Assembly: GCA_051530055.1 (NCBI GenBank)
Contig: CM121343.1
Coordinates: forward strand, 6,758,001 to 6,822,000
From: Neoechinorhynchus agilis
Lineage: Eukaryota; Acanthocephala
DNA length: 64,000 nt
Direction: 5' to 3'
Made by a program: the position numbers and the translations under genes. Below are positions 13,438-24,240 of the stretch, piece by piece (position 1 is the first letter of the stretch; each line of letters opens with the position of its first letter). Below the pieces are notes generated by a model. That model was not told the DNA's origin. It searched no databases and saw only the letters and a list, made by a program, of their open reading frames with translations.

Positions 13438-14375
13438 TTGGAGCGAAGTGGCACAGCATTAATACCCCCGAATAAATGCATCTTTAAAAAACATCGGCGG
13501 TCAAATGTAATTTATTTAAGAAATCAGTCTATGCTCTTTATAATATGCTCGTGTTTTCCGAATAAATAAATAACTATTTTGTGCAAAATCTTGTTGTATT
13601 GATTTTGTGGAATATCGACCAGTTTTTCACATAGACATTTAAGAGTAAATGCAAATAGTGAGTCACCTTTCTCGTGGTGGGCATTCGTCAACGACGGCTT
13701 TGGTAAATTACAAATTTCGTAGACCACTGCTGAACGGTCGGTTAAAGGTTGAGAGAAAACGGGAGTTTTTGTATCCGACAATTCGGTTTCGGGCACTGGA
13801 TCAGTTGAAACATTATTCGGATTCGTCGATTGTGGTATGGTAGAGTCTAACGTCTTCAAATTACTTTTATCGATACTCTTCTTAACAACGGTTTTTTTGA
13901 GTTTTTTGTTCGTCTTTTTCCGCTGCAAACCTTTTGCTTCGACAACGAGCTCCTTTGATTCCTTTAATTTACCACTTTGATCATCGTTACATTTTACCAA
14001 TGCTGATTTTGGTGTTCTAAGATTCTTAGGAAGTCTACAGGAACATGTGCACGAGTAGCACTTCTTATTTCCAATGTTGCTTATTTCCGTCTCGGTTGAA
14101 CTATCGATTCGTTTATCCATATTTGCTAACCAAGTAAAAGTAGGTTTAAGTGGTTTTTGTTTCCATGGCAACACTGAATTATTGATTTCACCCATTTTTT
14201 GAGTAAAAAGTGAGAATTAGTTACAAGATTGATCATTTTTAACTCAAAAATTTCAATATTTTCTTTACAGAAAGGTCAAAATGCACGAGTACTCTTGCAC
14301 TCGTTTAAATGCCGCAGAATAAAGATAAATTCAGCATCAGCGGAGCGTCCAACATAAACAACAAAGGGATAATAT
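13436..14375 (-). repeat. 223-aa ORF repeat, copy B
   Basis: Second copy; it starts at TGTTGGAGCGAAGTGG directly inside the right LTR of the gypsy-like element. It continues past the ORF through a segment shared only with copy C (core ATGCACGAGTACTCTTGC) and ends at ACAAAGGGATAATAT, after which B and C diverge. Confidence 0.8.
13524..14195 (-). CDS. Unrecognised 223-aa protein carried by repeat copy B
   Basis: Intact frame encoding a protein identical to that of copy A (7275-7946): Cys cluster CYSCTCSC, lysine-rich centre, AATAAA just past the stop. Its start codon region has ATT where copy A has GTT on the + strand, a silent change. Function unknown. Confidence 0.5.
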   Translation of the reverse strand: MGEINNSVLPWKQKPLKPTFTWLANMDKRIDSSTETEISNIGNKKCYSCTCSCRLPKNLRTPKSALVKCNDDQSGKLKESKELVVEAKGLQRKKTNKKLKKTVVKKSIDKSNLKTLDSTIPQSTNPNNVSTDPVPETELSDTKTPVFSQPLTDRSAVVYEICNLPKPSLTNAHHEKGDSLFAFTLKCLCEKLVDIPQNQYNKILHKIVIYLFGKHEHIIKSID

Positions 14376-15595
14376 CCATGGAAAGATCTAAGCCTTGCAC
14401 TTAGTCGAAATCTGCTGATGCTTCCTAGTCAAATTATGGACACATCGCAACGCGGAAAGACGATCCTTTCGAAGCACCCTGGATAAAGTAGTGCCTCGGC
14501 GATAGTTCCATGGATTCATTGGCCACAAACCTAGCTTGCTTCGAGAGTTGCTCCGTCGCTGTGGCACTTTGAGTTGTGCTTTTTGCCAATGATGTAGCCA
14601 TGATTTTGCGTCCGGATTCAGTTCGTTACGAACATGGATTCATAGGCCGTTCAGTTTTGCCAATATAGATGACCCCCTCGATTGTCATCGGCCAAACATC
14701 GTTCACTGATGATCTCGTAGACCACGATGCTTCGAGGGTAAATGGAATCTTGTCGGCCATTTGTTTCCACTGACATCCCTGGGCACAATGTGTTTCCGGT
14801 GTTTCTTGATATCCAGATTCTTGTCAAGATTCACCTAAGTGAAGGCTCGCTTCTGTGGGCGCCCTGATTCAGCTTCGAGTGATCTATTTTCACGGATTCA
14901 CTTTTTTAGAATTATAGGCACCAAGAATAAGATTGAGAGATTTAAGATCAATTCGACACTCAGTCTCACTCCTTCCGCTTGGATCAGCTTGGAATAGTTG
15001 GTGGATTGTCGGCCGATTTTTGTTAGCGGTTAAGAATAAAAATGATTTCATTTTGGACCGATATTTCGGAGTTTTACGCCTTGTTCAGTGTCCTGAAAAA
15101 CACACGCGATTATTTAAGTCTTTTATTCACGGGATACATTCAAGGGCGAATAAAGCGTATCAAAAATAAGTTTGCTTTAAAAATCACTGATTGCTATTAA
15201 TAAAATGGTTAACTGAGTGTTTTTGTGTATAAATTCGTAGCGCTATTTTTGTGTCATTTATGGACGGAATTTACTATCTTTTCACCAAAGAGAATAATCG
15301 AGGACACGCACGGGATTTAAAACGAAATTGTGACGTTTTTTTAAACTTAAACAACATCAAAAATGAGAGAACAAAGTCCCATTGAAAATCTATTTTGACT
15401 CGCATAAAGCACGATTTGATCAAATGTTGCAATAGCGCACTAGAAACTGGAAACGCAAAGATTAAAAATCTTCTTTAAAATGGAAAATAGAGTTTTTTAA
15501 GACAGTCCCACCTCCTACTCAAATAATTCGTCCGCACATTAGCGGTAACGTTTAAAAACTCATAGAAAAAGAAGTCGATTTTCTTGGTTGCGTCT
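14376..15595. other. Spacer left of topoisomerase I; no gene recognised
   Basis: No convincing coding region. The part at 14400-14850 is less AT-rich and looks like worn mobile-element DNA; on its - strand a short peptide VIYIGKTERP near 14650-14680 faintly recalls GIY-YIG nucleases but stands alone. A 78-codon frame at 14933-15169 has no features that support it. The segment nearest 15595 is probably 3' UTR of topoisomerase I. Confidence 0.3.
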
Positions 15596-15755
15596 TCAGT
15601 TTACTGTGGAGACGTTAGTTTTTCGATGAACACCAATGAGATTTCGAGATTTTAATGATGATGATGGTGAGGGTTGATAATTATCATGATTTTTGCTTGT
15701 AATCAGAACTGATTTCAGCTTCGGCAGGGGAAAAAAGGTGTGCCATCGTCTTTTC

Positions 15756-17954
15756 TCACGAGTAGTCATCAGCGGATCCTTCATCTTCGTCGCAGCCGCC
15801 ACTGCAGGATTCAGCATCACCGCCGTTTTCACGTTGTTGTTGCTGCTGCTGCTGCTGAAGTTCAGATTCGTCGAAATTGTAAAAGTGGAAATGTTCATCA
15901 GCCATGTGAATTGCCCACTTGAATTTGTCTCTTTGTGCCTTGGAGAAAATCTTTTCAATGGGAACATTGAACTTCTTACACCAAGCAACGCTGATGCGTG
16001 GATCAAGGTAGTTCAATTTGGACGTACCAAGAGCGATTTGTTTGTTAGCTTCTTTTTCTTCGGCTTGAACACGTACCTTTTCGAGCATTTCATTAGCTTT
16101 ATCAAGCTGAATTTTCGCGCTTTGCAATTTCTTTTCTGATGTCTTAGTACTACGACCAACAGCAAGATCGGCATTATAAGCATCCCTGGCCAACACAAAA
16201 GCTTCTTCTCTTTTTCGAACATTTTCTTCCTTCTGACTCATTTTCTCCTTCATACTCTGCATTGATTTATCAAACGTTTTCGGAACTGCTCGTTGATGGT
16301 TACACAGAATAGCAACTTCTCGATTGGCTTTGTTGTAAGCGAGCCACTTTTCATGAACTGAATCAGTATCCTTCGTCAAAATATCCAGTTGATCTTGAAG
16401 GGTTCGAGATGCATTATAAGTCCTGAATACCTTCGCTGTAAGACCATCAAGAAGTTCAGTCAGATATTGGTTTAGACTTGATGTTGTTACTCGATCGAAC
16501 AGATCATCACCTTCACATTTATCTCGTAAGAACAATTCAACATTTCGATAGACTCGATTCTGAACCGAAACGAAATTATGGTACCGAATACTATCCTTTC
16601 CTAGAAAATTCAATTCGATTACATTATCACCGTACGGTTCTAAATGTGGATGTAGTTTCACATGTTCATAACGAAGACTACAGCAACCGACTGTATCCGC
16701 TTCATCTTCTTCTTTTTCATTCCCAACACGAAGAGCTAATCGATCAATGAAATAAATAGCAACTGCTCGTTGTCTAATTCTCATCTCTCTGCTCTTCCAT
16801 TCCGATTGATATTGTTGACGAATTCTATCAATGTGAACATGAAGCCGTCTCGCTTTCTGGTACTTCTCGAAATCACGTTCAGCTTTAACTCGTGATGACG
16901 CATTCAACATCACGTATTTGTTATTCCCAGTGACGTTCTCGTTCCACGTAGCAAGCCAAGATACTTTATTGTCGTGTTTAACGTCCTTCCAATAATGATT
17001 CTCCGGTGGTTCCGGCGCTTTTAACTTCAAATCGCAGTTTATTGTTACGTCCTCAGGCATTATTCGCCTTTTGATACTACCTCGCTTCGGATGGTCTCCA
17101 CGACCCTGAAAAATCCCAGGAGGCTCAATCTTAAAGTTCTGAATCGGCTGTCGGTGTCCATCCCATAAACAAAACCCATAACGCTGGCGTATCTCTTGTG
17201 ACGCAATTTCATCCTTTTTCTTCTCTTCTTTAGTACGATTCTTCCGTAACTCGGCTTCTTTCAAAATGTGCTCATGGACCTGGCTAAAATCACATTTGTC
17301 GAAATCAACGATCTGGGATTGCTCCTCCGCTGTCATATAAGTCCTCCAATCTCTAAAGTAATTCGAATTGAACACTTCATCGGACGCATGTTTAGTGTTC
17401 AACAATTTCGCGTAAAACGTCATCACTTCTTCGGCTGGCGTTGTGAGCTTAACGCGTCGGCCGTCATATTTAAAAGACACATTGGCCGGAATCGGTATAT
17501 AATCTGGCGCAAACAATGGTCCAGAATGGCACAAAGTCGTCCATTTCCGACCGTCTTCTGGTTTCTTCTCTTCCCACCATTTCCATTCATCTTCCTGTAA
17601 GTCCTCTTTTTTAGCTTTACCTCGTTTCTGGCTACAAGCAGTTGGTTCGGTCTTAATGTGCATTGGAGTCGTTCTATTTCCCAGCCGAGCTTGTTTCTTC
17701 GTAGATTCATCAACTTGTTCCATTTGAGATTTCCTTTTCCTGTCCCTGGTGGGTTCGAATCCCCGTTCATTGTTGCCGTGTTTGGCATTGGAGTCTCCGG
17801 ATGGTAAGGATTCCGTTGGCGGTGTCAAAGACGGAGTTGGCAGTTTCGCATTAGTATTGGACGCGCCGGACTGTTTGGCTTCATCGGCTTTCCTCCTCTT
17901 CTTCTCACGCGGTCGCCTCTCCATTCGTTCGTTAGCCAAAACTCTTTTACTCAT
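15756..17954 (-). CDS. TOP1: DNA topoisomerase I (type IB)
   Basis: Nuclear enzyme that relaxes supercoils by nicking one strand through a 3'-phosphotyrosine. A single uninterrupted exon encodes 732 residues. A basic, charged N-terminal tail of roughly 130 residues (RRPREKKRRK) is followed by the core domain (CHSGPLFAPDYIPIPANV, NFKIEPPGIFQGRG, RRIMPEDVTINC). The catalytic set is present: LALRVGNE, FLGKDSIRY, TAKVFRTYNAS, a CNHQRA histidine, and the nucleophile in SKLNYLDPRI at about residue 649. The linker is a Lys/Glu-rich coiled coil. Beyond the usual C-terminus there is an extra tail of about 35 residues with eight consecutive Gln and an acidic, Cys-containing end. I chose the ATG at 17954; the frame stays open upstream but has no ATG there, and TTTCTCTTGTTTCAG directly abuts this ATG, suggesting an acceptor for cis- or trans-splicing. 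Confidence 0.96.
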   Translation of the reverse strand: MSKRVLANERMERRPREKKRRKADEAKQSGASNTNAKLPTPSLTPPTESLPSGDSNAKHGNNERGFEPTRDRKRKSQMEQVDESTKKQARLGNRTTPMHIKTEPTACSQKRGKAKKEDLQEDEWKWWEEKKPEDGRKWTTLCHSGPLFAPDYIPIPANVSFKYDGRRVKLTTPAEEVMTFYAKLLNTKHASDEVFNSNYFRDWRTYMTAEEQSQIVDFDKCDFSQVHEHILKEAELRKNRTKEEKKKDEIASQEIRQRYGFCLWDGHRQPIQNFKIEPPGIFQGRGDHPKRGSIKRRIMPEDVTINCDLKLKAPEPPENHYWKDVKHDNKVSWLATWNENVTGNNKYVMLNASSRVKAERDFEKYQKARRLHVHIDRIRQQYQSEWKSREMRIRQRAVAIYFIDRLALRVGNEKEEDEADTVGCCSLRYEHVKLHPHLEPYGDNVIELNFLGKDSIRYHNFVSVQNRVYRNVELFLRDKCEGDDLFDRVTTSSLNQYLTELLDGLTAKVFRTYNASRTLQDQLDILTKDTDSVHEKWLAYNKANREVAILCNHQRAVPKTFDKSMQSMKEKMSQKEENVRKREEAFVLARDAYNADLAVGRSTKTSEKKLQSAKIQLDKANEMLEKVRVQAEEKEANKQIALGTSKLNYLDPRISVAWCKKFNVPIEKIFSKAQRDKFKWAIHMADEHFHFYNFDESELQQQQQQQQRENGGDAESCSGGCDEDEGSADDYS

Positions 17955-18410
17955 CTGAAACAAGAGAAACAGGTTTTGGTATCACGTTCGATCTCAAAAC
18001 TCGAGCGTACATTGTCGTTACTGTTCTTCCGGATACAATGAACGCGTTTTTGACTGATTGCGTCATCATCAAGGTAACTAAGGGAAACGAAGAGACAATT
18101 CCGATAAGACTCTGCCACACACACAGAACTCTTTGTCGTCAATCTTTTTTCTAAGTTGCGAACGCGCATATATTCCCAAACCGCAGCAGCAGCGCTTTCA
18201 GACTACTTCTCTTATGCTTCCACCGTCGTCGTCGTCGTCGTCGCTGTAACGCTAATTCGGTCCATATTTCACTTCTCGTTCTCATCTAAAACGTAATCGT
18301 CCGTTGTGATGGGTTTTTTGGCTCACGTCATTCCATGGAAGCTAACGAACTCTTTAGTCTGAAAAAAATTGGTTCCTTCCTACGATGGAAAAAAAGATGA
18401 GGATTTCTCT
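17955..18410. other. Region upstream of topoisomerase I
   Basis: Holds an acceptor-like polypyrimidine tract ending at 17955 on the - strand and a GTC trinucleotide run at about 18223-18245. No coding region is supported. The TOP1 promoter or first non-coding exon presumably lies here. Confidence 0.3.
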
Positions 18411-20265
18411 TTTCCCGAATGTGGCCTTGGTTGCTATAAAGAAGTTCATATTTGTGTTCTTTGATGATTGACAATATAGAAACTCATTAATTCTCAATAT
18501 TCCGACCTTCTCGTCAGAATTCAGATTTTTTCGTTAGTTTGTTGCTTCAACTGAGTAATGGATGAAAAATTAATAAAATTGAACTCTTTGGAGTGTAATA
18601 GAAACAAAAGATCTCTTGGACGGGCTCATCTTCCTCCCAAGAAATTCTCGAATGTGGCCTTGGTTGCTATAAAGAAGTTCATATTTGTGTTCTTTGATGA
18701 TTGACAATATAGAAACTCATTAATTCTCAATATTCCGACCTTCTCGTCAGAATTCAGATTTTTTCGTTAGTTTGTTGCTTCAACTGAGTAATGGATGAAA
18801 AATTAATAAAATTGAACTCTTTGGAGTGTAATAGAAACAAAAGATCTCTTGGACGGGCTCATCTTCCTCCCAAGAAATTCTCGAATGTGGCCTTGGTTGC
18901 TATAAAGAAGTTCATATTTGTGTTCTTTGATGATTGACAATATAGAAACTCATTAATTCTCAATATTCCGACCTTCTCGTCAGAATTCAGATTTTTTCGT
19001 AAGTTTGTTGCTTCAACTGAGTAATGGATGAAAAATTAATAAAATTGAACTCTTTGGAGTGTAATAGAAAAAAAGATCTCTTGGACGGGCTCATCTTCCT
19101 CCCAAGAAATTCTCGAATGTGGCCTTGGTTGCTATAAAGAAGTTCATATTTGTGTTCTTTGATGATTGACAATATAGAAACTCATTAATTCTCAATATTC
19201 CGACCTTCTCGTCAGAATTCAGATTTTTTCGTTAGTTTGTTGCTTCAACTGAGTAATGGATGAAAAATTAATAAAATTGAACTCTTTGGAGTGTAATAGA
19301 AACAAAAGATCTCTTGGACGGGCTCATCTTCCTCCCAAGAAATTCTCGAATGTGGCCTTGGTTGCTATAAAGAAGTTCATATTTGTGTTCTTTGATGATT
19401 GACAATATAGAAACTCATTAATTCTCAATATTCCGACCTTCTCGTCAGAATTCAGATTTTTTCGTTAGTTTGTTGCTTCAACTGAGTAATGGATGAAAAA
19501 TTAATAAAATTGAACTCTTTGGAGTGTAATAGAAACAAAAGATCTCTTGGACGGGCTCATCTTCCTCCCAAGAAATTCTCGAATGTGGCCTTGGTTGCTA
19601 TAAAGAAGTTCATATTTGTGTTCTTTGATGATTGACAATATAGAAACTCATTAATTCTCAATATTCCGACCTTCTCGTCAGAATTCAGATTTTTTCGTTA
19701 GTTTGTTGCTTCAACTGAGTAATGGATGAAAAATTAATAAAATTGAACTCTTTGGAGTGTAATAGAAACAAAAGATCTCTTGGACGGGCTCATCTTCCTC
19801 CCAAGAAATTCTCGAATGTGGCCTTGGTTGCTATAAAGAAGTTCATATTTGTGTTCTTTGATGATTGACAATATAGAAACTCATTAATTCTCAATATTCC
19901 GACCTTCTCGTCAGAATTCAGATTTTTTCGTAAGTTTGTTGCTTCAACTGAGTAATGGATGAAAAATTAATAAAATTGAACTCTTTGGAGTATAATAGAA
20001 ACAAAAGATCTCTTGGACGGGCTCATCTTCCTCCCAAGAAATTCTCGAATGTGGCCTTGGTTGCTATAAAGAAGTTCATATTTGTGTTCTTTGATGATTG
20101 ACAATATAGAAACTCATTAATTCTCAATATTCCGTCCTTCTCGTCAGAATTCAGATTTTTTCGTTAGTTTGTTGCTTCAACTGAGTAATGGATGAAAAAT
20201 TAATAAAATTGAACTCTTTGGAGTGTAATAGAAACAAAAGATCTCTTGGACGGGCTCATCTTCCT
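18411..20265. repeat. Satellite array, eight 233-bp units
   Basis: The landmark GTGGCCTTGG recurs at 18421, 18654, 18887, 19119, 19352, 19585, 19818 and 20051, a 233-bp period with one 232-bp step. Units are nearly identical, differing by single bases such as GTTAG/GTAAG near the TTTTTTCG tract, so the array is very young. No coding potential is supported. Confidence 0.95.
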
Positions 20266-20309
20266 GAGAGTAAATCCCGTTCACCATTTCTAATTATTGG
20301 CATTGAATG

Positions 20310-21240
20310 ATTGTCATTTTGGCCATTACACAAAAACGGCAGCTGAGTTATCCAGATCGTTAGCGTGGATGCTTTTTCAAAAGTTGACTTTACAAAAGAA
20401 TAAATCATCTCTTAAATGCGCTTTTGGTTTTGCGTATAAAATGATCGACATCTTTGTGTTGAGCAAATTCATTTTTTAAGCCAAATATTCGATTGCTGCT
20501 TCATTTTCTTGTCATTTTGACCATTACACAAAAACGGCAGCAGAGTGATCCAGGTCGTTAGCGTGGATGCTTTTTTAAAAGTTGATCTTGCAATCGAATA
20601 ATTATTTGCTAAGTGCGCTTTTGGTTTTGCGTATAAAACGATCGACATCTTTGTGTTGAGCGAATTCTTTTTTTAAGCCAAATATTCGATTGCTGCTTCA
20701 TTTTCTTGTCATTTTGCCCATTACACAAAAACGGCAGCAGAGTGATCCAGGTCGTTAGCTTGGATGCTTTTGTAAAAGTTGACTTTACAAAAGAATAAAT
20801 CATCTCTTAAATGCGCTTTTGGTTTTGCGTATAAAACGATCGACATCTTTGTGTTGAGCAAATTCATTTTTTAAGCCAAATATTCGATTGCTGCTTCATT
20901 TTCTTGTCATTTTGCCCATTACACAAAAACGGCAGCAGAGTGATCCAGGTCGTTAGCTTGGATGCTTTTGTAAAAGTTGATCTTGCAATCGAATAATTAT
21001 TTGCTGAGTGCGCTTTTGGTTTTGCGTATAAAACGATCGACATCTTTGTGTTGAGGAAATTCATTTTTTAAGCCAAATATTCGATTGCCGCCTCAATTTT
21101 TTGTCATTTTGCCCATTACACAAAAACGGCAGCAGAGTGATCCAGATCGTTAGCGTGGATGCTTTTGTAAAAGTAGATTTTGCAATCGAATAGATCATCT
21201 TTTGAAGGCGCTTTTGGTTTTGCGTATAGAAACTACGCCT
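20310..21240. repeat. Satellite array, five units of about 198 bp
   Basis: CAAAAACGGCAG recurs at 20331, 20529, 20726, 20924 and 21121. Each unit carries TTGTCATTTTG, CGTTAGC, TTTTGGTTTTGCGTATA and GCCAAATATTCGATTGC. Units are more diverged than those of the adjacent 233-bp array, with two alternating subtypes around the TTGACTTTACAAAAG versus TTGATCTTGCAATCG segment. Short open frames inside are by-products of the repeat. Confidence 0.93.
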
Positions 21241-21772
21241 TTAACTTTTGCGATGGATTGTATGGAAAAAGAACCGAGTTCACGGGCGGGTCAAGTTCGA
21301 ATGCGTGGGCAATAGGGAGTGTTGTTATACTTGAGAGTCTCTTTATATTGACTGATTATTTATACAGTTTTTTGTGTAAATCTGAGAATGTGCTCAGTAA
21401 ATAGTCTCGTCGTTTTGATGGAAATGCGTACGATGAGCCTCCATTGTGTTTTTCTCCGCACCACGTTAATAATTATTTGTACGTCTGGCGCTTTTGGAGG
21501 AGTATGAACACTGTTGGTGCCGGAGTATTGTGAGTGGGATGCTAGCGGTGTGATGCACACAAAGGGAAAAGAATAAGCTGGGACAAGTATGAAAGGGATG
21601 CAGGAATCGTTGCGGCGATGGTGCGCAATCGTTCAAAAAACGGCACTCTCCTCTGCAGGCTTAGTTGGAAGTGTTGATACAAGCAATAGGCATTGATTTG
21701 AAGCGTCGTCGTATTCTAGTTGGTGGGTGTGTGTGCAAGAGTGAGTGCGAGCAATACGATTGGTTTGCTAGA

Positions 21773-23163
21773 ATGTCTCGACATTGGTCCTATAGGCAAG
21801 TATATGTTGTTCTTATTATATCTATGTTGATGTTTATCAGCTTCAATGAATGCGAGAACAGTCCGTTAACTTCTTGGTGTCTTAGTAAGAACTTTTTATA
21901 TAATATTGATAGTATATCCACTCAATACCCTACCCATTATCGTTATTGTACAACCAAAGCAGCCACCTGTAGGAAGCTGTACCAGCTCGGTGATCTATTT
22001 CGTTCTAAATATCTACTTAATCATACTGATTTTTTCCAATTTTGCCGTTTTGTGAATGGACGAAGTCGGTTCACAAGATCACGTCCTCCTAACTTGACGC
22101 CTAGACGATTAATTATTAATACAAATGTGGTTATCGATTCAACTGTCGTTGATTTCTTGTATTATGTATTTGGTCTTAAGTACAAGTCATTAATGGATAC
22201 ATACATTAATGACATCTTTAAGGCTGCTAGTAATATTTTAACTGAAGGATTAACCAATCTACAAGTATCAATCCATCCCACCAGCATCTCTCATGTTTCC
22301 TTAATGAAATATGACCGAGGTGTTGGCTCACAAACCATTTATAATGAATGGTGCGATCAGACCCATAAAGTACTGAGCATCGATGAGATCAATAGAACTC
22401 ATCTTCATATTATAATGTCAAAAGTCTTCTCAAAACTGACTGATCATGTTGGTTAATGTAATTTGCTTCAGATACTTGGTTTTCTCGGACACTCTGAAAC
22501 AGATCACTTTACACTTTAAAAGACGGAATGTGCTCAGGAAAATGGAGCTGTACTATTATCCAGGACGATGGTCCACAACTGACCCCGATTGTCATCGCCC
22601 ATGAAATCGCTCATCTACTCGGGGTTCCCCATATAGAAGAAATGCCCGACTGTTATGAAAATGACCGGTATTTGGTAATGTCTGAACAACTGCAAGCAAA
22701 CAGCCATCACTTCAAATGGTCTGGATGTGTAAAAAATAAACTGAGGAATATCGATAAGGAATTCTCGTGTCTTGAATTTGAACAAAGAAACCCGAAAAGA
22801 CGATCGGCTCTATCAACAACCGCTACTTCCATGCTCCATAAACCAAAATCGAACATTGTACCATGCAACTACTCACCGGACATGCAATGTAAAATGATGT
22901 TCAACGATGTCGCTTCTCAATTCTGTGCTTCTAAGAAACGACAACAAATGATCTGTAATCGACTTTACTGCAGCCTCGGGGGATCAAGGCACGATGGGAG
23001 TTCAATCAATGGCCATTCAGACTATCGGTCGTCGCAAGATAGACGCAAATCCACTTTGTCCCCGTATGTTTGCCAGTCACGATCTGTGGGTGCTCTTGAA
23101 GGAACATCTTGCGGAAATAACCGCCTGTGTGTTGAAGGAAGATGCACTCAAGTAAATCCGTGA
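21773..23163 (+). CDS. ADAMTS-like secreted metalloprotease (two exons)
   Basis: Predicted secreted zinc protease of the reprolysin/ADAMTS type. Exon 1 (21773-22451) and exon 2 (22523-23163) join in phase 1 across a 71-bp GT-AG intron, restoring VDGMCSGKWSC, the ADAMTS sequence expected before the active site; total 439 residues. The start is the ATG of MSRHW, followed by a signal peptide (VYVVLIISMLMFISF). A short pro-region contains basic sites (RSRFTRSR). The catalytic site is HEIAHLLGVPH at residues 253-263, with a Met-turn candidate LVMSE. The Asp that usually follows the third His is Ile here. The end, EGTSCGNNRLCVEGRC, matches the close of the disintegrin-like region, and the protein then stops without thrombospondin repeats, unless a donor-like GTAAAT just before the stop is used. 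A polyadenylation signal lies near 23728. TTTGCTAG lies one base before the ATG. Confidence 0.85.
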
Positions 23164-23453
23164 ACAACGTAAGCTCAGTATTGAAGGCCAGCATCCACGA
23201 GTATCGCCATAGACGAATATGATTTGAAGAAACGAATTTTGACCATAATAGGAAACTGTTAGAATCCAGCGGGGATCGCCGTTTCGAGAAATAAGCAGTA
23301 CTGTCAACCAATTGGTAAATTTCTAGGAATTTTCGGCTAAATGTTGCTCATGACTGTGTTATTTACCTTAAAGTCCCCGCTGTATCCTCGATATCACTCC
23401 TCATGTTTCAAAATAATCAAATTTTAATGTACTTTTAAACGTTTTTCCATTGT

Positions 23454-23636
23454 TGCCGTTCACCTCGGATTCGCCCATTGGGAGATCAATCAAATTTGGG
23501 ATCGCACTGGACGACTCCATAAACCCCAAGCCTATTACCGAGATCTGGTCGTGCGATTCACACGCTACATGGTAAAACTAGAAGTTGAGACGACAGTTGC
23601 AGCGGTCACCGGAGTCTCAATCTGTCAAGGTCCGTG
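23454..23636 (+). mobile_element. Possible scrap of an L1-like ORF1
   Basis: One frame is open for about 58 codons and reads HLGFAHWEINQIWDRTGRL, then YYRDLVVRFTRYMVKLEV. This resembles the C-terminal RNA-binding part of L1-type ORF1 proteins, where a similar R-D-I-V-R-F-x-x-x-x-x-K-E-x-V pattern occurs. No flanking LINE sequence in this orientation was found, so it would be an isolated remnant. Confidence 0.3.
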
Positions 23637-23880
23637 ATTTTGTAGCCTGGATCACCGTCGCCTACCAATGTAGGTTTAATCATTCGAACACAAGGGTTCA
23701 GCCGATATTTGCAGGAAATACCCATGAATAAAAAATCAGCATTTGCCTCCAATGCCGTTTTAATGGACTTAAAAATTAAGCCAGATCCGACCAGTATAAT
23801 TTCAGCGGTGCCTAATTTGCTCGTGTTTCAGCAATTTATTTCATTCGAACAATTTTAAATTTTTATAATATAAAATTTGA

Positions 23881-24240
23881 TTAAATCGTCCCCCGGACGC
23901 TGACCGCATTTCCTCGTTGGATTGCGAGGCTTATTCTTTGGATCAGGAAAATCCTCTGGCGCCGCTCCCCTGTTTGTGCTGCAAGTCGTCTTCCGAGTTC
24001 GGCACAAAAGCTTCGTGCCTCCACGCCGAAAGGAAGGAAAATGTAATTTTGTTTGAGCTCATTGTATTTCTCCGCTTTCCTCTTTCGGCGGCACTCGCTG
24101 CTCCTCCCGTCTCCGCTAAAGCATCTTGCCGGTTGGACAGGGCGAGTGAGTCCACGCATGTTGCGTCCCAAATTAGACTCTTCCCTTCTTTCCAAGGGAA
24201 AACGGTTATACCGTCGGGACTTTAGTTTTAAGAGAAAAAG
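23881..24240 (-). mobile_element. 3' fragment of a LINE (same family as 26850-30390)
   Basis: On the - strand two overlapping frames give SLIWDATCVDSLALSN-like and LGRRLAAQTGERRQRIFL / ISLAIQRGNAVSVRGT sequence, the characteristic C-terminal region of this LINE family. The longer LINE at 26850-30390 carries the matching WDATFVDTLAASN and KYRDLSRNHYF. The frame changes within the fragment, and nothing of the polymerase is present, so it is a truncated dead copy. Confidence 0.65.

Noticed and set aside
14640-14690. GIY-YIG-like peptide VIYIGKTERP on the - strand
   Set aside because: Too short and isolated; no polymerase or further nuclease motifs of a Penelope-like element nearby.
15693-17958. 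Several + strand frames over topoisomerase I
   Set aside because: Antisense shadows of the conserved TOP1 coding exon.
18411-20265. Regular arrays that might suggest CRISPR
   Set aside because: Long, fully repetitive units without unique spacers in a eukaryotic genome; these are satellites.
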